A DNA stretch of 64,000 nucleotides from Anaerolineales bacterium (GTDB lineage: Bacteria > Chloroflexota > Anaerolineae > Anaerolineales > Villigracilaceae), in contig JABTTV010000001.1 of NCBI GenBank assembly GCA_015075725.1, forward strand, positions 2,108,001-2,172,000. Reading direction: 5' to 3'. The notes below the pieces were generated by a model that was not told where the DNA came from, ran no database searches, and was given only the letters and a program-made list of their open reading frames with translations. The position numbers and the translations under genes were made by a program. Shown piece by piece: positions 1 through 8,769 of this stretch (position 1 is the first letter of the stretch; each line of letters starts with the position of its first letter).

Positions 1-454
1 CCACGTCTTCCCCGGCTTCCAAGCCTTCGATGGCGTTCTCCACATACGGGTAGGGGCGGGTGCTCGAACGAATCTCCTTCGGGCGGTCTGCAAGCGCCCA
101 CTCCGCGCCATCGGGATTGACCCTGGGCACGATGTAAAACGCCCGGGTATCAAGCGCGCGGGTCACAGATTCATCTTTTTTATGGCGTGTCACGAGCGAA
201 TCGATGAGATACAACGCCGCTGTAGATCCCGTCACCTCGGAGGCGTGCAGGTTCGCATCCACCCAAAGCGCGGGCTTGTCCCGATCCTCCCCGGTTTTGA
301 AATTCGTGATTCTCAACAGCCAGACATCCCTGCCTTCATAACTCTTCCCAATGGACTCCAGGCGGATGAGGTTTGGGTATTCCTTCGCATACGCCTTAAG
401 GATGCGGGTCATTTCATCGTACCGGTGGAACCGGTCGAACTTTACGTTTGGCAT
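1..454 (-). CDS. M14 family zinc carboxypeptidase (C-terminally truncated by window edge)
   Basis: Reading the minus strand from the ATG at 454 gives 151 codons that run off the left edge. The frame contains the M14 zinc motif HASE (in ANLHASEVTG) and the family motif NPDG (in VPRVNPDGAEW). The start YDEMTRILKAYAKEYPNL is the usual beginning of a cytoplasmic or secreted M14 catalytic domain without a propeptide. AGGAG lies about 6 bases upstream of the ATG and supports this start. M14 enzymes remove C-terminal residues from peptides using Zn bound by His, Glu and a second His; that second His would lie outside the window. It is the last gene seen after ribF and the Nudix gene on this strand. 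Substrate is not predictable. Confidence 0.88.
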   Translation of the reverse strand, partial: MPNVKFDRFHRYDEMTRILKAYAKEYPNLIRLESIGKSYEGRDVWLLRITNFKTGEDRDKPALWVDANLHASEVTGSTAALYLIDSLVTRHKKDESVTRALDTRAFYIVPRVNPDGAEWALADRPKEIRSSTRPYPYVENAIEGLEAGEDV

Positions 455-488
455 ATAAGCTCCTCTGGTCAATGTCTCCTGCCTGCTG

Positions 489-516
489 TTCACTTTTCAC
501 TTTCTCACTCCTCCCG
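489..516. repeat. heptanucleotide repeat array at Nudix gene end
   Basis: Four 7-base units in register: TTCACTT, TTCACTT, TCTCACT, CCTCCCG. The stop codon of the Nudix gene (505-507) lies inside the third unit, so the repeat forms the end of that gene and the spacer before the M14 gene. Confidence 0.6.
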
Positions 517-942
517 TATCACCACATTCTCTCCCCATCCGTCTCCTTGCGCTTGTACAACCAACCTCGCCAATCCCATTGGGACGACATTTTTTTCCAA
601 TAACTCGCCTAGCGGCATCCAGATTGGATTGTAGGTTCCGTTGAAATCATCCACTTCGTCAAATTCCTCGCCTGTGCCGGTCCCGTATTCACCATCCACC
701 CATTTCACCAGAAAGTAAACCTGCTTGCGCCTGCCATCCCGCAGGACCTCGGCAGCTTTTTTCTCGACTACCACCTCTATGCCCAACTCCTCGCGCGCTT
801 CGCGAACAGCGGCTTGTTCGTCAGTCTCGCCATCATCCACACCGCCGCCCGGGAAGGCAAAATAATGCCGTCCCTGTTTGTGACGTTCCATCAAGGCAAG
901 TCTCCCCTCGTGGATCAGGATGATCCCTGCGCGGTTTCGCAT
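505..942 (-). CDS. Nudix hydrolase
   Basis: A 145-residue protein with a complete Nudix box (GX5EX7REUXEEXGU) around residues 32-54, seen as GGGVDDGETD followed by REAREELGI. The Nudix box binds Mg and catalyses hydrolysis of a nucleoside diphosphate linked to another group. The N-terminus (MRNRAGIILIHEGRLAL) is typical of small housekeeping members with MutT-like or ADP-ribose-type substrates, but specificity cannot be read from sequence. AAGGG lies 8 bases upstream of the ATG. It follows ribF by 33 bases on the same strand and is probably cotranscribed. Its last codons and stop fall in a heptamer repeat. Confidence 0.9.
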   Translation of the reverse strand: MRNRAGIILIHEGRLALMERHKQGRHYFAFPGGGVDDGETDEQAAVREAREELGIEVVVEKKAAEVLRDGRRKQVYFLVKWVDGEYGTGTGEEFDEVDDFNGTYNPIWMPLGELLEKNVVPMGLARLVVQAQGDGWGENVVIREE

Positions 943-975
943 ATTACGACCCTTCTATTCGAATTTGGGCCTGCT

Positions 976-1902
976 TTATATCTCAGCGCTCAACAATACG
1001 TGTGTTTGCTTCACGTCTTCATGGATCTGTTCGATCAACGCCTCCACGTTGGTGTAGCGGATCTCATCCCTCAAGCGCGCCACGAATTCAAGGGTTAATA
1101 TCTCGCCATAAATATCGCGGTCGAAATCGAGCAGGTAGGCTTCGAGGCTGGGGATCTTTCTTTCAGGGGTGAATGTAGGGTTCAAGCCGATGTTGGTCGC
1201 CGCCATGTAACGCTCGTCTCCAAGCCGCGCCCAACAGGCATAAATTCCATTCGGGGGAATCGCTTTTTGTTTTGGATAATCGATATTTGCTGTGGGGAAG
1301 TTGAGTTTTTTTCCGCGCCCTTCGCCGTGGATGACCTCTCCGCCCATCCTGTAGCGATAACCCAAAAGTTTTGCGGCTTCAGCCATGTCCCCGATGGAGA
1401 CCAGTTTACGGATCTCGGTGGAGGAGATCACGCCGCTTTCGTCGCCCAGGGCTGGCACCACCTCGACGGTGTAACCCAATTCCAAGCCGATCTCTGTCAG
1501 CCGCGGAGCGTTGCCTTCGCGCCCCCTGCCCAATGCAAAATCGTAACCGACGAGCAAATGACTGAGTCCGAGATGCGATTTCAGACGGGACATATACTCA
1601 TGGGCCGGGACAGCAGAAAGGTCCGGGGTGAAGCGCTGGGTGATGACAGTATCCACGCCGAGCGAGAATAGTAAATCCGCGCGTTCATCGGAGGTGGTCA
1701 GGCAGCGGATCTCCCTGCCTGTCAGCACCGATGCGGGGTGCGGTTCGAAGGTCAACACAACTGCGGGAGCGTTGTTCATGTGCGCATCCCGTACCAGTTT
1801 GTGGATGATCTCACGGTGGCCGCGATGCACACCGTCGAACACGCCGACGGTAAGGTAGGAATTTTTGAGAGTTAATTCTTCGAGAAAACGATGATGCTGC
1901 AT
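976..1902 (-). CDS. ribF: bifunctional riboflavin kinase / FAD synthetase
   Basis: A 308-residue protein of normal family length. The N-terminal nucleotidyltransferase half has GVFDGVHRGH (residues 20-29), the phosphate-binding motif of the FMN adenylyltransferase domain. The C-terminal flavokinase half has GRGKKLNFPTANI near residue 200, including the PTAN motif. It makes FMN from riboflavin and then FAD in the cytoplasm. It follows truB on the same strand, a common bacterial order, but a terminator-like hairpin ends one base before the ATG. That leaves no room for a Shine-Dalgarno sequence. The start is supported by the conserved N-terminal alignment (FLEELTLKNSYLTVG). Confidence 0.95.
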   Translation of the reverse strand: MQHHRFLEELTLKNSYLTVGVFDGVHRGHREIIHKLVRDAHMNNAPAVVLTFEPHPASVLTGREIRCLTTSDERADLLFSLGVDTVITQRFTPDLSAVPAHEYMSRLKSHLGLSHLLVGYDFALGRGREGNAPRLTEIGLELGYTVEVVPALGDESGVISSTEIRKLVSIGDMAEAAKLLGYRYRMGGEVIHGEGRGKKLNFPTANIDYPKQKAIPPNGIYACWARLGDERYMAATNIGLNPTFTPERKIPSLEAYLLDFDRDIYGEILTLEFVARLRDEIRYTNVEALIEQIHEDVKQTHVLLSAEI

Positions 1903-1903
1903 A

Positions 1904-1931
1904 AGAAAAAAGCCGCCTCTGACGGCGGCTT
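1904..1931 (-). terminator. intrinsic terminator after truB, abutting ribF start
   Basis: On the minus strand an 8-bp stem (AAGCCGCC paired with GGCGGCTT) with a 6-base loop is followed by a T-rich tract. It lies 78 bases after truB and directly before the ribF ATG (1902-1900). It may end truB transcripts fully or partly. Confidence 0.8.
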
Positions 1932-2008
1932 TATTTTATCATCCCGTTCATGCGGGTTGCGCCCGTCCTCGGCGCACCCACCACCGGGGACGGCGGCTGA
2001 GCATTGGG

Positions 2009-2938
2009 CTAGTCCGATGTGAAGAATACTTTCTTCGGCTGCCATTCCTTCGAGCCGTCTTCGGGGTTTTCCGCCTGCACCATGAGTGCGACGAGTTCGC
2101 CCTGGGTGCTCACGCCGCGCACCTTTTCCTGGCTGATGTCGGCGGGTTTGGCTTTTACGCGGTGGCCGTGACGCACGGCTTCCACTTCGTCGGGGCTGAG
2201 TTCGACGGCGTACCAATCGCCGAGCGCATCGGCGGCTGGGATCAAATACTGATACCAATTGCCCGCGGTGAATGCCTCCTGCAATTTGCGCAGGGGCACG
2301 GCATCGCGCAGGGTGAATTTTCCGCTTTTCGTCCTGCGCAAGCCGACGAGATATGCACCGCAGCCCAGTTTTTTACCGAGATCGTTCGCCAACGAACGGA
2401 CATATGTGCCTGACGAGCAATGCACGTCGATGACCACTTCGGGCGGAGTCCATTCGAGCACTTCAAGGTGATGTACGGTGATCGTGCGCGGTTCGAGTTC
2501 GACCTCTTCGCCTTTGCGCGCCATTTCATAGGCTTTGCGTCCCTGCACCTTGACCGCCGAGTAGGGGGGCGGGGTTTGCTCGATCTCGCCGACAAAGGTT
2601 TTGAGCGCTTCTTCGAATTCCGCTTCGGTGACTTTTGCCGGGTCCTTGGTGGGGGTGAATTTGCCTTCTGCGTCGTAGGTATCGGTGGTGCCGCCCAAGC
2701 GGATGATGGCTTGATAGCGTTTGTCGGATGCGGAAACGTATTCGCTCAAACGGACGGCGGGTCCCACCAAAATGACGAGCACGCCGGAAGCCCGCGGGTC
2801 GAGGGTGCCGGTGTGGCCTGCGCGGCGAAGCCCTGTTCCGTTTCTAATGGCTTGGACCACGTCGTGGGAGGTCATACCCACGGGTTTATCAATCACAAGT
2901 GCGCCTGATATGGCGTTTTTAATGTCCTGACTGTTCAT
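2009..2938 (-). CDS. truB: tRNA pseudouridine(55) synthase
   Basis: A 309-residue TruB. The catalytic loop GHTGTLDPRASG places the nucleophilic Asp at residue 47. IDKPVGMTSHDVV (16-28) is the N-terminal signature. RKAYEMARKGEEV and GTYVRSLANDLG are further family blocks, and a PUA-like C-terminal region follows. It converts U55 of elongator tRNAs to pseudouridine in the T loop. AGGAGG lies 10 bases before the ATG. It sits downstream of nrnA in the standard rbfA-nrnA-truB-ribF order, but a 125-base AT-rich gap with a promoter candidate separates it from nrnA. Confidence 0.96.
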   Translation of the reverse strand: MNSQDIKNAISGALVIDKPVGMTSHDVVQAIRNGTGLRRAGHTGTLDPRASGVLVILVGPAVRLSEYVSASDKRYQAIIRLGGTTDTYDAEGKFTPTKDPAKVTEAEFEEALKTFVGEIEQTPPPYSAVKVQGRKAYEMARKGEEVELEPRTITVHHLEVLEWTPPEVVIDVHCSSGTYVRSLANDLGKKLGCGAYLVGLRRTKSGKFTLRDAVPLRKLQEAFTAGNWYQYLIPAADALGDWYAVELSPDEVEAVRHGHRVKAKPADISQEKVRGVSTQGELVALMVQAENPEDGSKEWQPKKVFFTSD

Positions 2939-2989
2939 ATTATGGATTCCTCCTAAAATTATCCTTGAATTATCCTTTACCTACCATAC

Positions 2990-3017
2990 ATTATGACACA
3001 ATTATTGAAATTCGCAA
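2990..3017 (-). promoter_or_regulatory. candidate truB promoter
   Basis: On the minus strand TTGCGA (3017-3012), a 16-bp spacer and CATAAT (2995-2990) lie in the AT-rich gap between nrnA and truB. Spacing and position fit a sigma70-type promoter giving truB its own transcription start about 45 bases upstream of its ATG. Confidence 0.45.
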
Positions 3018-3063
3018 TATTAATATCCAGCATAAGCCTCACTCGTTTGTACTAGTGAATATT

Positions 3064-4020
3064 TTACAAACCTATTAGGTCTCTTGTCTTTAAAAGAGCT
3101 TCTTTTTGAATATCAGCTAAACTTCCCTCGATATCTGCTCCTGCGGCGGCGGCGTGACCTCCGCCATTGAAATATTTGGCTACTTTCGAAACGTCGATTC
3201 CCGGCACAAGGGCGCGCCAGGAGATCTTTACATGATTGTTAGTTTGCTCCACAAAGACCATGCCGATCTTGTTGCCGTCTATGGCGGAGATCAAATTGAT
3301 CAGGTCGGCATCGTCGTTCCCGCCATAGCCCGCAGATTTGCGGTCCGCAAGGGTAAGCGTGCCCCAGACGATGCCATTTTTGCTTTCAAGGCTCGAGAGC
3401 CCTGCACCCCAATACCTTGCGGCAGGATAGGATTTGCGCACAAGCGATTGCATGTAGATTTCCGGTAGGTCCACGCCTGTTTCCATTAATAATGCCGCCT
3501 GGCGTAATGCCTCCGGCGTGACGTTTGATGTGCGAAAGCCCAGCGTGTCGGTGACAATTCCGGTCAATAACGCGGCAGCGATGGGCTTGGTGATTCTGTA
3601 TCCCCACTCGGGCAGGTGATTCGTGAGGATCGCCGCTGTGGCGACCTCTTCGGCTTCGATCAGATTCAATTTGCCGAAATTTTCATTTGTGACGTGATGG
3701 TCTATGTTGATGTCGGGCTGACCGAAATTCTCAAAGACCTTTCCCGTGCGTTTGAAGTCGGCGCAATCCACGGTGATGAATGTGTCGTGGCCGCCTTCCG
3801 GTTCCTTCTTCACCAAACTTCCGCCTTCGAGGAATTTGAATGAGGAAGGCACGCCGTCCGCAAGGATCATTTCAACGGTCTTCCCGGCATCCATTAATGC
3901 CATTCCCATTGCGAGCAGGGAGCCGACAGCATCCCCGTCCGGTCGTACGTGCGATGCGATCACCACCTTTTTTGCATCTTTAAGTCTTGCATTAATCTCC
4001 CCTGATACCTGATTGTTCAA
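3064..4020 (-). CDS. nrnA: DHH/DHHA1 phosphoesterase, bifunctional oligoribonuclease / pAp phosphatase
   Basis: A 318-residue DHH-family protein. SHVRPDGDAVGS (residues 23-34) supplies the first metal ligands, IDHHVTN (106-112) is the DHH motif, and the C-terminal DHHA1 domain carries the GGGHAAAAG substrate-binding motif. NrnA-type enzymes degrade 2-5 nucleotide RNAs and dephosphorylate pAp. The start appears to be TTG at 4020 with GGAG 8 bases upstream. It lies between rbfA and truB, the classic position of this gene in Firmicutes and Chloroflexota. Confidence 0.93.
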   Translation of the reverse strand: MNNQVSGEINARLKDAKKVVIASHVRPDGDAVGSLLAMGMALMDAGKTVEMILADGVPSSFKFLEGGSLVKKEPEGGHDTFITVDCADFKRTGKVFENFGQPDINIDHHVTNENFGKLNLIEAEEVATAAILTNHLPEWGYRITKPIAAALLTGIVTDTLGFRTSNVTPEALRQAALLMETGVDLPEIYMQSLVRKSYPAARYWGAGLSSLESKNGIVWGTLTLADRKSAGYGGNDDADLINLISAIDGNKIGMVFVEQTNNHVKISWRALVPGIDVSKVAKYFNGGGHAAAAGADIEGSLADIQKEALLKTRDLIGL

Positions 4021-4112
4021 TTTATTTTCTCCATAAGCCCTGCTTAGCCTGCGCTCTCCAGCGCAGACGCGGCGTGAGAGAGCGCTGATTACGCAGGATC
4101 GTGAATTGCGGA

Positions 4113-4463
4113 TTATTTCTTTTCTTTTAAACCTGCCAATAGTTTTTCGATGTGATCGGCATTTTCAGGTGTCGGGTCCCAGTGGAAGCGTAATCGTGGG
4201 AACGAACGCAGTTCCATCCGCGAGGAAAGCATCCGCCTGAGGAAGCCCGAAGCCGATTCGAGTCCTGCCAAAATTTCGGCGGAGCGAGAGGCGCCTTCCA
4301 CTGCGGAGACATATACTTCGGCGTACGCAAGTTCGCGGTCCACTTTGACACCTGTAATGAATACCTGTTTGAGGCGCGGATCGTTGACCTCATGGATCAG
4401 CATTTCTGAAAGTTCCTGCGTTATGCGGTCTTCAATGCGTTTGATTCTAATTACAGATGGCAT
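4113..4463 (-). CDS. rbfA: 30S ribosome-binding factor A
   Basis: A 116-residue KH-like protein beginning MPSVIRIKRIEDRITQELSE and containing the family block NDPRLKQVFITGVKVDRELAYAEVYVS (cited here as two adjoining stretches, residues about 27-53). The C-terminus has LRRMLSSRMELRSFPRLRF, typical of RbfA. It assists late 16S maturation and cold adaptation by binding the 30S subunit. It begins 35 bases after infB in the usual infB-rbfA order, and no clear Shine-Dalgarno sequence is visible, so it may rely on coupling or a leader-independent start. Confidence 0.94.
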   Translation of the reverse strand: MPSVIRIKRIEDRITQELSEMLIHEVNDPRLKQVFITGVKVDRELAYAEVYVSAVEGASRSAEILAGLESASGFLRRMLSSRMELRSFPRLRFHWDPTPENADHIEKLLAGLKEKK

Positions 4464-4498
4464 GGCTGATTAACATATTACGCAATGCATAAGGGCGA

Positions 4499-6268
4499 TT
4501 ATTCCAAAACGTAACAGACAAGCGAATCGCCCGGCTGGATATCACTGAAGTTCTTGAAGCCCACGCCGCATTCGAATCCCTGGCGGATCTCCTTCACGTC
4601 TTCCTTTTCGTGGCGCAGGGAGGAGAGATCGCCTTCATAAACAATGTCTGAGTTGCGGTACAAACGGACTTTCGCTCCGCGGCGAAGCTCGCCCTCGGTC
4701 ACGCGGCAGCCGGCCACACGTCCGAACTTGGATGCGGTGAATACTTGCAGGACGGTCGCCTTGCCGAGGGTCTTTTCCACAAAATCGGGTTCGAGCATGC
4801 CCTTCAAGGCTTTTTCGATATCCTCGGTCATTCGGTAGATGATCTCATACAGGCGGATATCCACGCCTTCTTTTTCAGCCATGCGGCGCGCGTCCACGTC
4901 AGCCTGAACGTTAAAGCCGACGATGATCGCTTTCGACGCGGCAGCGAGCATCACGTCGTTGTTGCCGATGTTGCCTGTTTCTGCGTGGAGGACTTTCAAG
5001 CCGATCTCACCCTGCCCGAGCTTGTTCAACTCGGTGATGATCGGGTCGAGCGAACCCTGCACATCGGCTTTGACGATGAGATTCAGTTCCTTTGCCTCGC
5101 CGGTCTGGACCTTGCTGAACAGGTCTTCGAGCGAGAGTTTCTTGCGCGATTGCGCCTGGGATTTTAAAGTCTCCTGGCGTTCTCCCACAATGGCGCGCGC
5201 TTCTTTATCCGATTCGACGACCTCGAACAAGTCCCCGGCGGAGGGAACGTCGCTCAAGCCCATCACCGCCACCGGCGTGGACGGGCCCGCTTTCTTGACA
5301 GGCTTGCCTTTGTAATCGGTGATGGCGCGAAGTTTGCCGTGAGCGATTCCCGCCACGACCACATCTCCGGATTCGAGCGTCCCGTTTTGGACGAGCAGGG
5401 TGGCGATCACGCCTTTCGATTTATCCAGTTCCGCCTCGATGACCGTACCGATGACTTTGCCGTTCGGGTTGGCTTTGATATCGTTGCTGTCTGCCACGAG
5501 CAGGATGCCCTCGAGAAGGTCATCGATGCCCTGTTTCAGTTTCGCGGATACAGGCACGACCATGGTGCTGCCGCCCCAGTCATCGGGGACGAGTTCGAGT
5601 TCGGCGAGCTGCTGTTTGACGCGGTCCGGGTTTGCATTCGGCTTATCGACTTTGTTCAAAGCCACAAGAATCGGAACTCGCGCGGCTTTGGCGTGCGCAA
5701 TCGCCTCCCTGGTCTGCGGCATCACACCGTCATCAGCGGCAACAACAAGCACCACGATGTCGGCACCCTGGGCGCCGCGCGCGCGCATTTGTGTAAATGC
5801 CGCATGACCGGGCGTATCGAGAAAGGTGATCAGCCTTCCCTTCATTTCGATCTGATACGCCCCGATGTGCTGGGTGATGCCGCCCGCTTCTCCCGCCGCA
5901 ACCTCCGTCGAGCGGATCGCATCTAGCAAACTTGTCTTGCCGTGGTCGACGTGCCCAAGTATGGTTACAACGGGTGGGCGGGCTTTCAGGTGCGTCTTGT
6001 CCTCTCCGGCGATCATTTGCCGCCAGAGCGGAACTTCCCCGGCTTCTTCCTTTACTTCTTCTTCGACAACCTCAGGCACGGCTTCAAACCCGTATTCAGC
6101 GACCACGATCGCAGCGGTGTCATAATCCACCGCCTGGTTGATGGTCGCCATCACGCCATTGGTCATCAGTTTTTTGATCAGGTCGATCGGGCTTTTTTCG
6201 ATCTTTTGCGCCAGGTCGCGGACCACGATGCTGGCGGGGAGTTCGATCTTGTTTCCGTTACTGCTCAT
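4499..6268 (-). CDS. infB: translation initiation factor IF-2
   Basis: A 589-residue IF-2, much shorter than enterobacterial forms because the long N-terminal extension is missing. A short IF2-N domain (about residues 8-60) is followed by the G domain: G1 GHVDHGKT (105-112), G3 DTPGH near 151 and G4 NKVD near 206. Domains II to IV follow, with the C-terminal fMet-tRNA-binding region near the end. A strong AAGGAGGT lies 5 bases before the ATG. It brings initiator tRNA to the 30S subunit and promotes subunit joining. It is flanked by rnpM and rbfA. Confidence 0.97.
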   Translation of the reverse strand: MSSNGNKIELPASIVVRDLAQKIEKSPIDLIKKLMTNGVMATINQAVDYDTAAIVVAEYGFEAVPEVVEEEVKEEAGEVPLWRQMIAGEDKTHLKARPPVVTILGHVDHGKTSLLDAIRSTEVAAGEAGGITQHIGAYQIEMKGRLITFLDTPGHAAFTQMRARGAQGADIVVLVVAADDGVMPQTREAIAHAKAARVPILVALNKVDKPNANPDRVKQQLAELELVPDDWGGSTMVVPVSAKLKQGIDDLLEGILLVADSNDIKANPNGKVIGTVIEAELDKSKGVIATLLVQNGTLESGDVVVAGIAHGKLRAITDYKGKPVKKAGPSTPVAVMGLSDVPSAGDLFEVVESDKEARAIVGERQETLKSQAQSRKKLSLEDLFSKVQTGEAKELNLIVKADVQGSLDPIITELNKLGQGEIGLKVLHAETGNIGNNDVMLAAASKAIIVGFNVQADVDARRMAEKEGVDIRLYEIIYRMTEDIEKALKGMLEPDFVEKTLGKATVLQVFTASKFGRVAGCRVTEGELRRGAKVRLYRNSDIVYEGDLSSLRHEKEDVKEIRQGFECGVGFKNFSDIQPGDSLVCYVLE

Positions 6269-6345
6269 AAGCCACCTCCTTCAACTCAAAACTTGTCTGT
6301 TCGCTTCGTTACCTCGGGCTGCCTGTGAGCGAGTGGCTTGGTCGT

Positions 6346-6654
6346 TCACATGGCTGAACCGTCTGACTCCGCTTCGGGCAGAGTGTTCATGAATTCTTCC
6401 AAACGGGCGCGGGCTTCATTCGATAATTCCGTTTTCAACGCGTGTGCCAGAGCACCTTTGATTCCGCGCTCCCAGCATGATCGTTTGTCATGCAGGTAGG
6501 CGCCGCGTCCTGCCAGTTTTCCCGTTGGGTCCACCCGCACGCCTTCCGCAGTGCGGACGATTCTCAGCATTTGCCGTTTTGCGAGAACTTCCCTGCAACC
6601 GACACAAGTGCGCTGGGGAATGTGTTTCACGCGTCCTACAGGTTTCTTTGCCAC
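6346..6654 (-). CDS. rnpM: YlxR family RNase P modulator RnpM
   Basis: A 102-residue YlxR/DUF448 protein. RTCVGCREVLAKRQMLRIVR holds the C17-x-x-C20 pair, and GRGAYLHD with a downstream Cys completes the family pattern. The predicted start is GTG at 6654. YlxR proteins bind RNA, and in Firmicutes the family member has been linked to RNase P modulation. It lies between nusA and infB, its almost invariant location. The C-terminal 30 residues (helical, acidic) extend a little beyond the core fold. Confidence 0.9.
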   Translation of the reverse strand: MAKKPVGRVKHIPQRTCVGCREVLAKRQMLRIVRTAEGVRVDPTGKLAGRGAYLHDKRSCWERGIKGALAHALKTELSNEARARLEEFMNTLPEAESDGSAM

Positions 6655-6667
6655 GTCCGTTTACTTT

Positions 6668-6705
6668 CCCTCATCCGTCCCGTATCGAGGGCTTACGGAT
6701 GAGGG
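6668..6705. repeat. palindrome between nusA and rnpM
   Basis: Eleven-base arms CCCTCATCCGT and ACGGATGAGGG are separated by 16 bases in the 58-base nusA-rnpM gap. There is no T-tract, so it is more likely an mRNA hairpin or dispersed palindrome than a terminator. Confidence 0.5.
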
Positions 6706-6712
6706 TAAATTA

Positions 6713-8584
6713 CTACCATTCTTCGCCGCTGCCAGCTTCGTCGCCTCGCTTATGTTTCTTGCGCGAAACAACTTCGCCAAGGTCCTCGTCGAATTCGAGG
6801 GCAACGCCCTTCTTCTTGCCTTTCTTGCCTTTCTTTTTATCGTCGGAGTCTTCTTCCGTCCCCGCGGCAGACTGGAACATCTCAGGCTTGATCGAGAACA
6901 ACTCGTCGAGGTTGACGCCATCCTTGGAGACCTCGCCGTCCTCTTCCGGTTCTTCGAGGACGCGCTTCGGTTCTTTCTTCTTTTCGGCTGGTTTCTCGTC
7001 CGGGAGCATTTCCTCCACGGGAGCCGACTCGGCCACAACCTCGGCAGCCGGGGTGGATTCCTCCACCTCGGGCGCGGGAGCAGGCTCGGGGAAGGTCAGA
7101 GCCGCGAGGCTTTCCTCGATGTTCTGAATCGCCTTGGCTCCAATTCCGGCAAGACCGAGTACCTTGTTCTGGTCGGTCTTCAGATCGAACATCAATTGAC
7201 CGACGGTTTCATAACCGGCTTCGGTAAGGATGTTGAAAACGTGTTCCTTGATTTCGGTCACGTCTGAGAGCGGCATGGAGAAAGCCACGGCGGGAATGTC
7301 GGCGCGGATGGCGGCAAGGCGCTCATCTTCGACGCGGGAGGCTTCCTCTTTGGCGAGAATCATGCGCCGCTCGACGCGGTCCACGAATTGTTCGAGAACG
7401 TGGAATTCCTCCGGGGTGATTGGGCGGCCTTCGGCTTTCTTGGCGAGGACTTCCTCCACCTGCGGAACGGCTTCGACCGCGGTATTGAGCATGGCTTGCA
7501 GTTCTTCGTCGCTCTTGAGTTTTGTGAGGGCGTCGCCCGCAGCTTCAGTGAGGGATTTGATGTCGATGCGCCAGCTGGTCAGTTTGGCGGCGAGACGCGC
7601 GTTCTGTCCATCGCGCCCAATGGCAAGACTCAATTGATCCTCGCCGACAACGACGGTTGCGGTGCGTTCTTCTTCAGAAAGATAAACGCCGCTCACCCGC
7701 GCCGGGCTGATGGCTTTGGAGATATACACGACCGGGTCGGCGTCCCACAGGATGATGTCGATTTTTTCGTCATGAAGTTCCTTGACGATCGCCTGGATGC
7801 GAACGCCTTTCTGTCCCACACATGCGCCGACGGGGTCGATGCCCTGCTGCGTGGCAGAGACCGCGACCTTGGCGCGCGCGCCCGGTTCGCGGGCGATGGC
7901 ACGGATCTCGACGATGCCGTGATAGATCTCGGGCACTTCATTTTCCATCAAACGGCGCAAAAAGTTGCGGTGCGCGCGCGAAAGGATGATCTGCGGACCG
8001 CGCGTGCCGTCCTTGACCTCGATCACCACCGCGCGGACGCGGTCGTGCAGTTTCAATCTTTCGCCGGGGATGCGTTGGTTGTTTGGCATCATCCCTTCGG
8101 CTTTCATTTCCAGTCCTATGGTGATGCCCTGCGCGTTGATCGCCTGCACCAGGCCAGAAACGATCTCGCCCTCCTGACGCTGGAAATATTCCATCTGGTT
8201 CGAGCGTTCCGCTTCACGGATTCTCTGCTGGATGACCTGCCGGGCGGTCTGCGCGGCAACCCGTCCGAAATCCGACGGGGTGCTTTCCACCACGACCATA
8301 TCGCCAGCCTGCGCCTCGGGGTTCACCTTGCGCGCTTCATCGAGCAATACTTCGGTGCGTTCGTCCACGACGCTGTCTTCGACAACTTCTTTTTCGGCAT
8401 ATACGGTCACAAAACCCGTTTCAGGGTCGAGTTTCGCCTCCACATGCTGGGCGGTGGATGCTCCCACCGCGCGCCGGTAGGCCGAAACCATCGCAGACTC
8501 GATCGCCGAGACGACCACGTCTTTTGCGAGTTGTTTTTCCTCCAGCACTTCGTTGAATGCCAGCGCAAAATCATTCTTTGCCAT
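6713..8584 (-). CDS. nusA: transcription termination/antitermination factor NusA
   Basis: A 623-residue NusA. The start is taken at ATG 8584 (MAKNDFALAFNEVLEEKQ) because AGGT/GGAG lies just upstream; the longer frame to 8683 adds an unrelated 33 residues. Order: RNA-polymerase-binding N-terminal domain (1 to about 125), S1 (about 130-200), KH1-KH2 with VGACVGQKGVRIQAI, IGRDGQNARLAAKLT near the second KH, and a helix-hairpin-helix region (LAGIGAKAIQNIEESL) near 515. A low-complexity acidic then lysine-rich tail of about 100 residues follows and is specific to this lineage. rimP, usually upstream, is absent here. Confidence 0.95.
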   Translation of the reverse strand: MAKNDFALAFNEVLEEKQLAKDVVVSAIESAMVSAYRRAVGASTAQHVEAKLDPETGFVTVYAEKEVVEDSVVDERTEVLLDEARKVNPEAQAGDMVVVESTPSDFGRVAAQTARQVIQQRIREAERSNQMEYFQRQEGEIVSGLVQAINAQGITIGLEMKAEGMMPNNQRIPGERLKLHDRVRAVVIEVKDGTRGPQIILSRAHRNFLRRLMENEVPEIYHGIVEIRAIAREPGARAKVAVSATQQGIDPVGACVGQKGVRIQAIVKELHDEKIDIILWDADPVVYISKAISPARVSGVYLSEEERTATVVVGEDQLSLAIGRDGQNARLAAKLTSWRIDIKSLTEAAGDALTKLKSDEELQAMLNTAVEAVPQVEEVLAKKAEGRPITPEEFHVLEQFVDRVERRMILAKEEASRVEDERLAAIRADIPAVAFSMPLSDVTEIKEHVFNILTEAGYETVGQLMFDLKTDQNKVLGLAGIGAKAIQNIEESLAALTFPEPAPAPEVEESTPAAEVVAESAPVEEMLPDEKPAEKKKEPKRVLEEPEEDGEVSKDGVNLDELFSIKPEMFQSAAGTEEDSDDKKKGKKGKKKGVALEFDEDLGEVVSRKKHKRGDEAGSGEEW

Positions 8585-8724
8585 ACGTACCTGCTCCAAA
8601 ACTCCTTTATTGACCGCGCAGCAAGTGCTCTCTTTGCGCGGCCGCCAGTTTATATATAAAGCGAAGAAGTGGGGGCTGCCCACTTCCGGTTGCGTTCGTT
8701 ATTGGGTTGTCCCTTGCGAGCGGG

Positions 8725-8753
8725 ATTTTAGCATAAATGATTTTTACGCGCAA
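8725..8753 (-). promoter_or_regulatory. promoter of the nusA operon
   Basis: Minus strand TTGCGC (8753-8748), a 17-bp spacer and TAAAAT (8730-8725). The -10 is preceded by TGC, an extended -10 feature. It lies about 140 bases upstream of the nusA ATG. The -35 box starts 3 bp from the -10 box of the divergent methyltransferase promoter. Confidence 0.65.
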
Positions 8754-8755
8754 GG

Positions 8756-8769
8756 TATAATCGCCGCCA
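8756..8769 (+). promoter_or_regulatory. TATAAT box predicting a leaderless methyltransferase mRNA
   Basis: A perfect TATAAT (8756-8761) ends 7 bases before the ATG at 8769. Transcription would start at or next to the start codon. No good -35 hexamer is visible at 16-18 bp spacing. Confidence 0.6.

Noticed and set aside
1897..2008. FMN riboswitch upstream of ribF
   Set aside because: The conserved RFN-element helices are not present; only the terminator hairpin is seen.
4052..4102. CCTGCG/CGCAGG palindrome between rbfA and nrnA as a terminator
   Set aside because: No T-tract and several mismatches. It lies inside an operon whose gene order suggests read-through.
7388..8659. 423-codon open frame on the plus strand opposite nusA
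   Set aside because: It is the antisense of a long, GC-rich real gene, has no family resemblance and no ribosome site. NusA motifs on the other strand are complete.
8585..8683. N-terminal extension of NusA
   Set aside because: Thirty-three residues without family support. The ATG at 8584 has a ribosome site and the normal NusA beginning.
8553..8768. N-terminal extension of the methyltransferase frame
   Set aside because: The extra residues overlap the nusA promoter and match nothing in the family. The ATG at 8769 has a TATAAT box in front.
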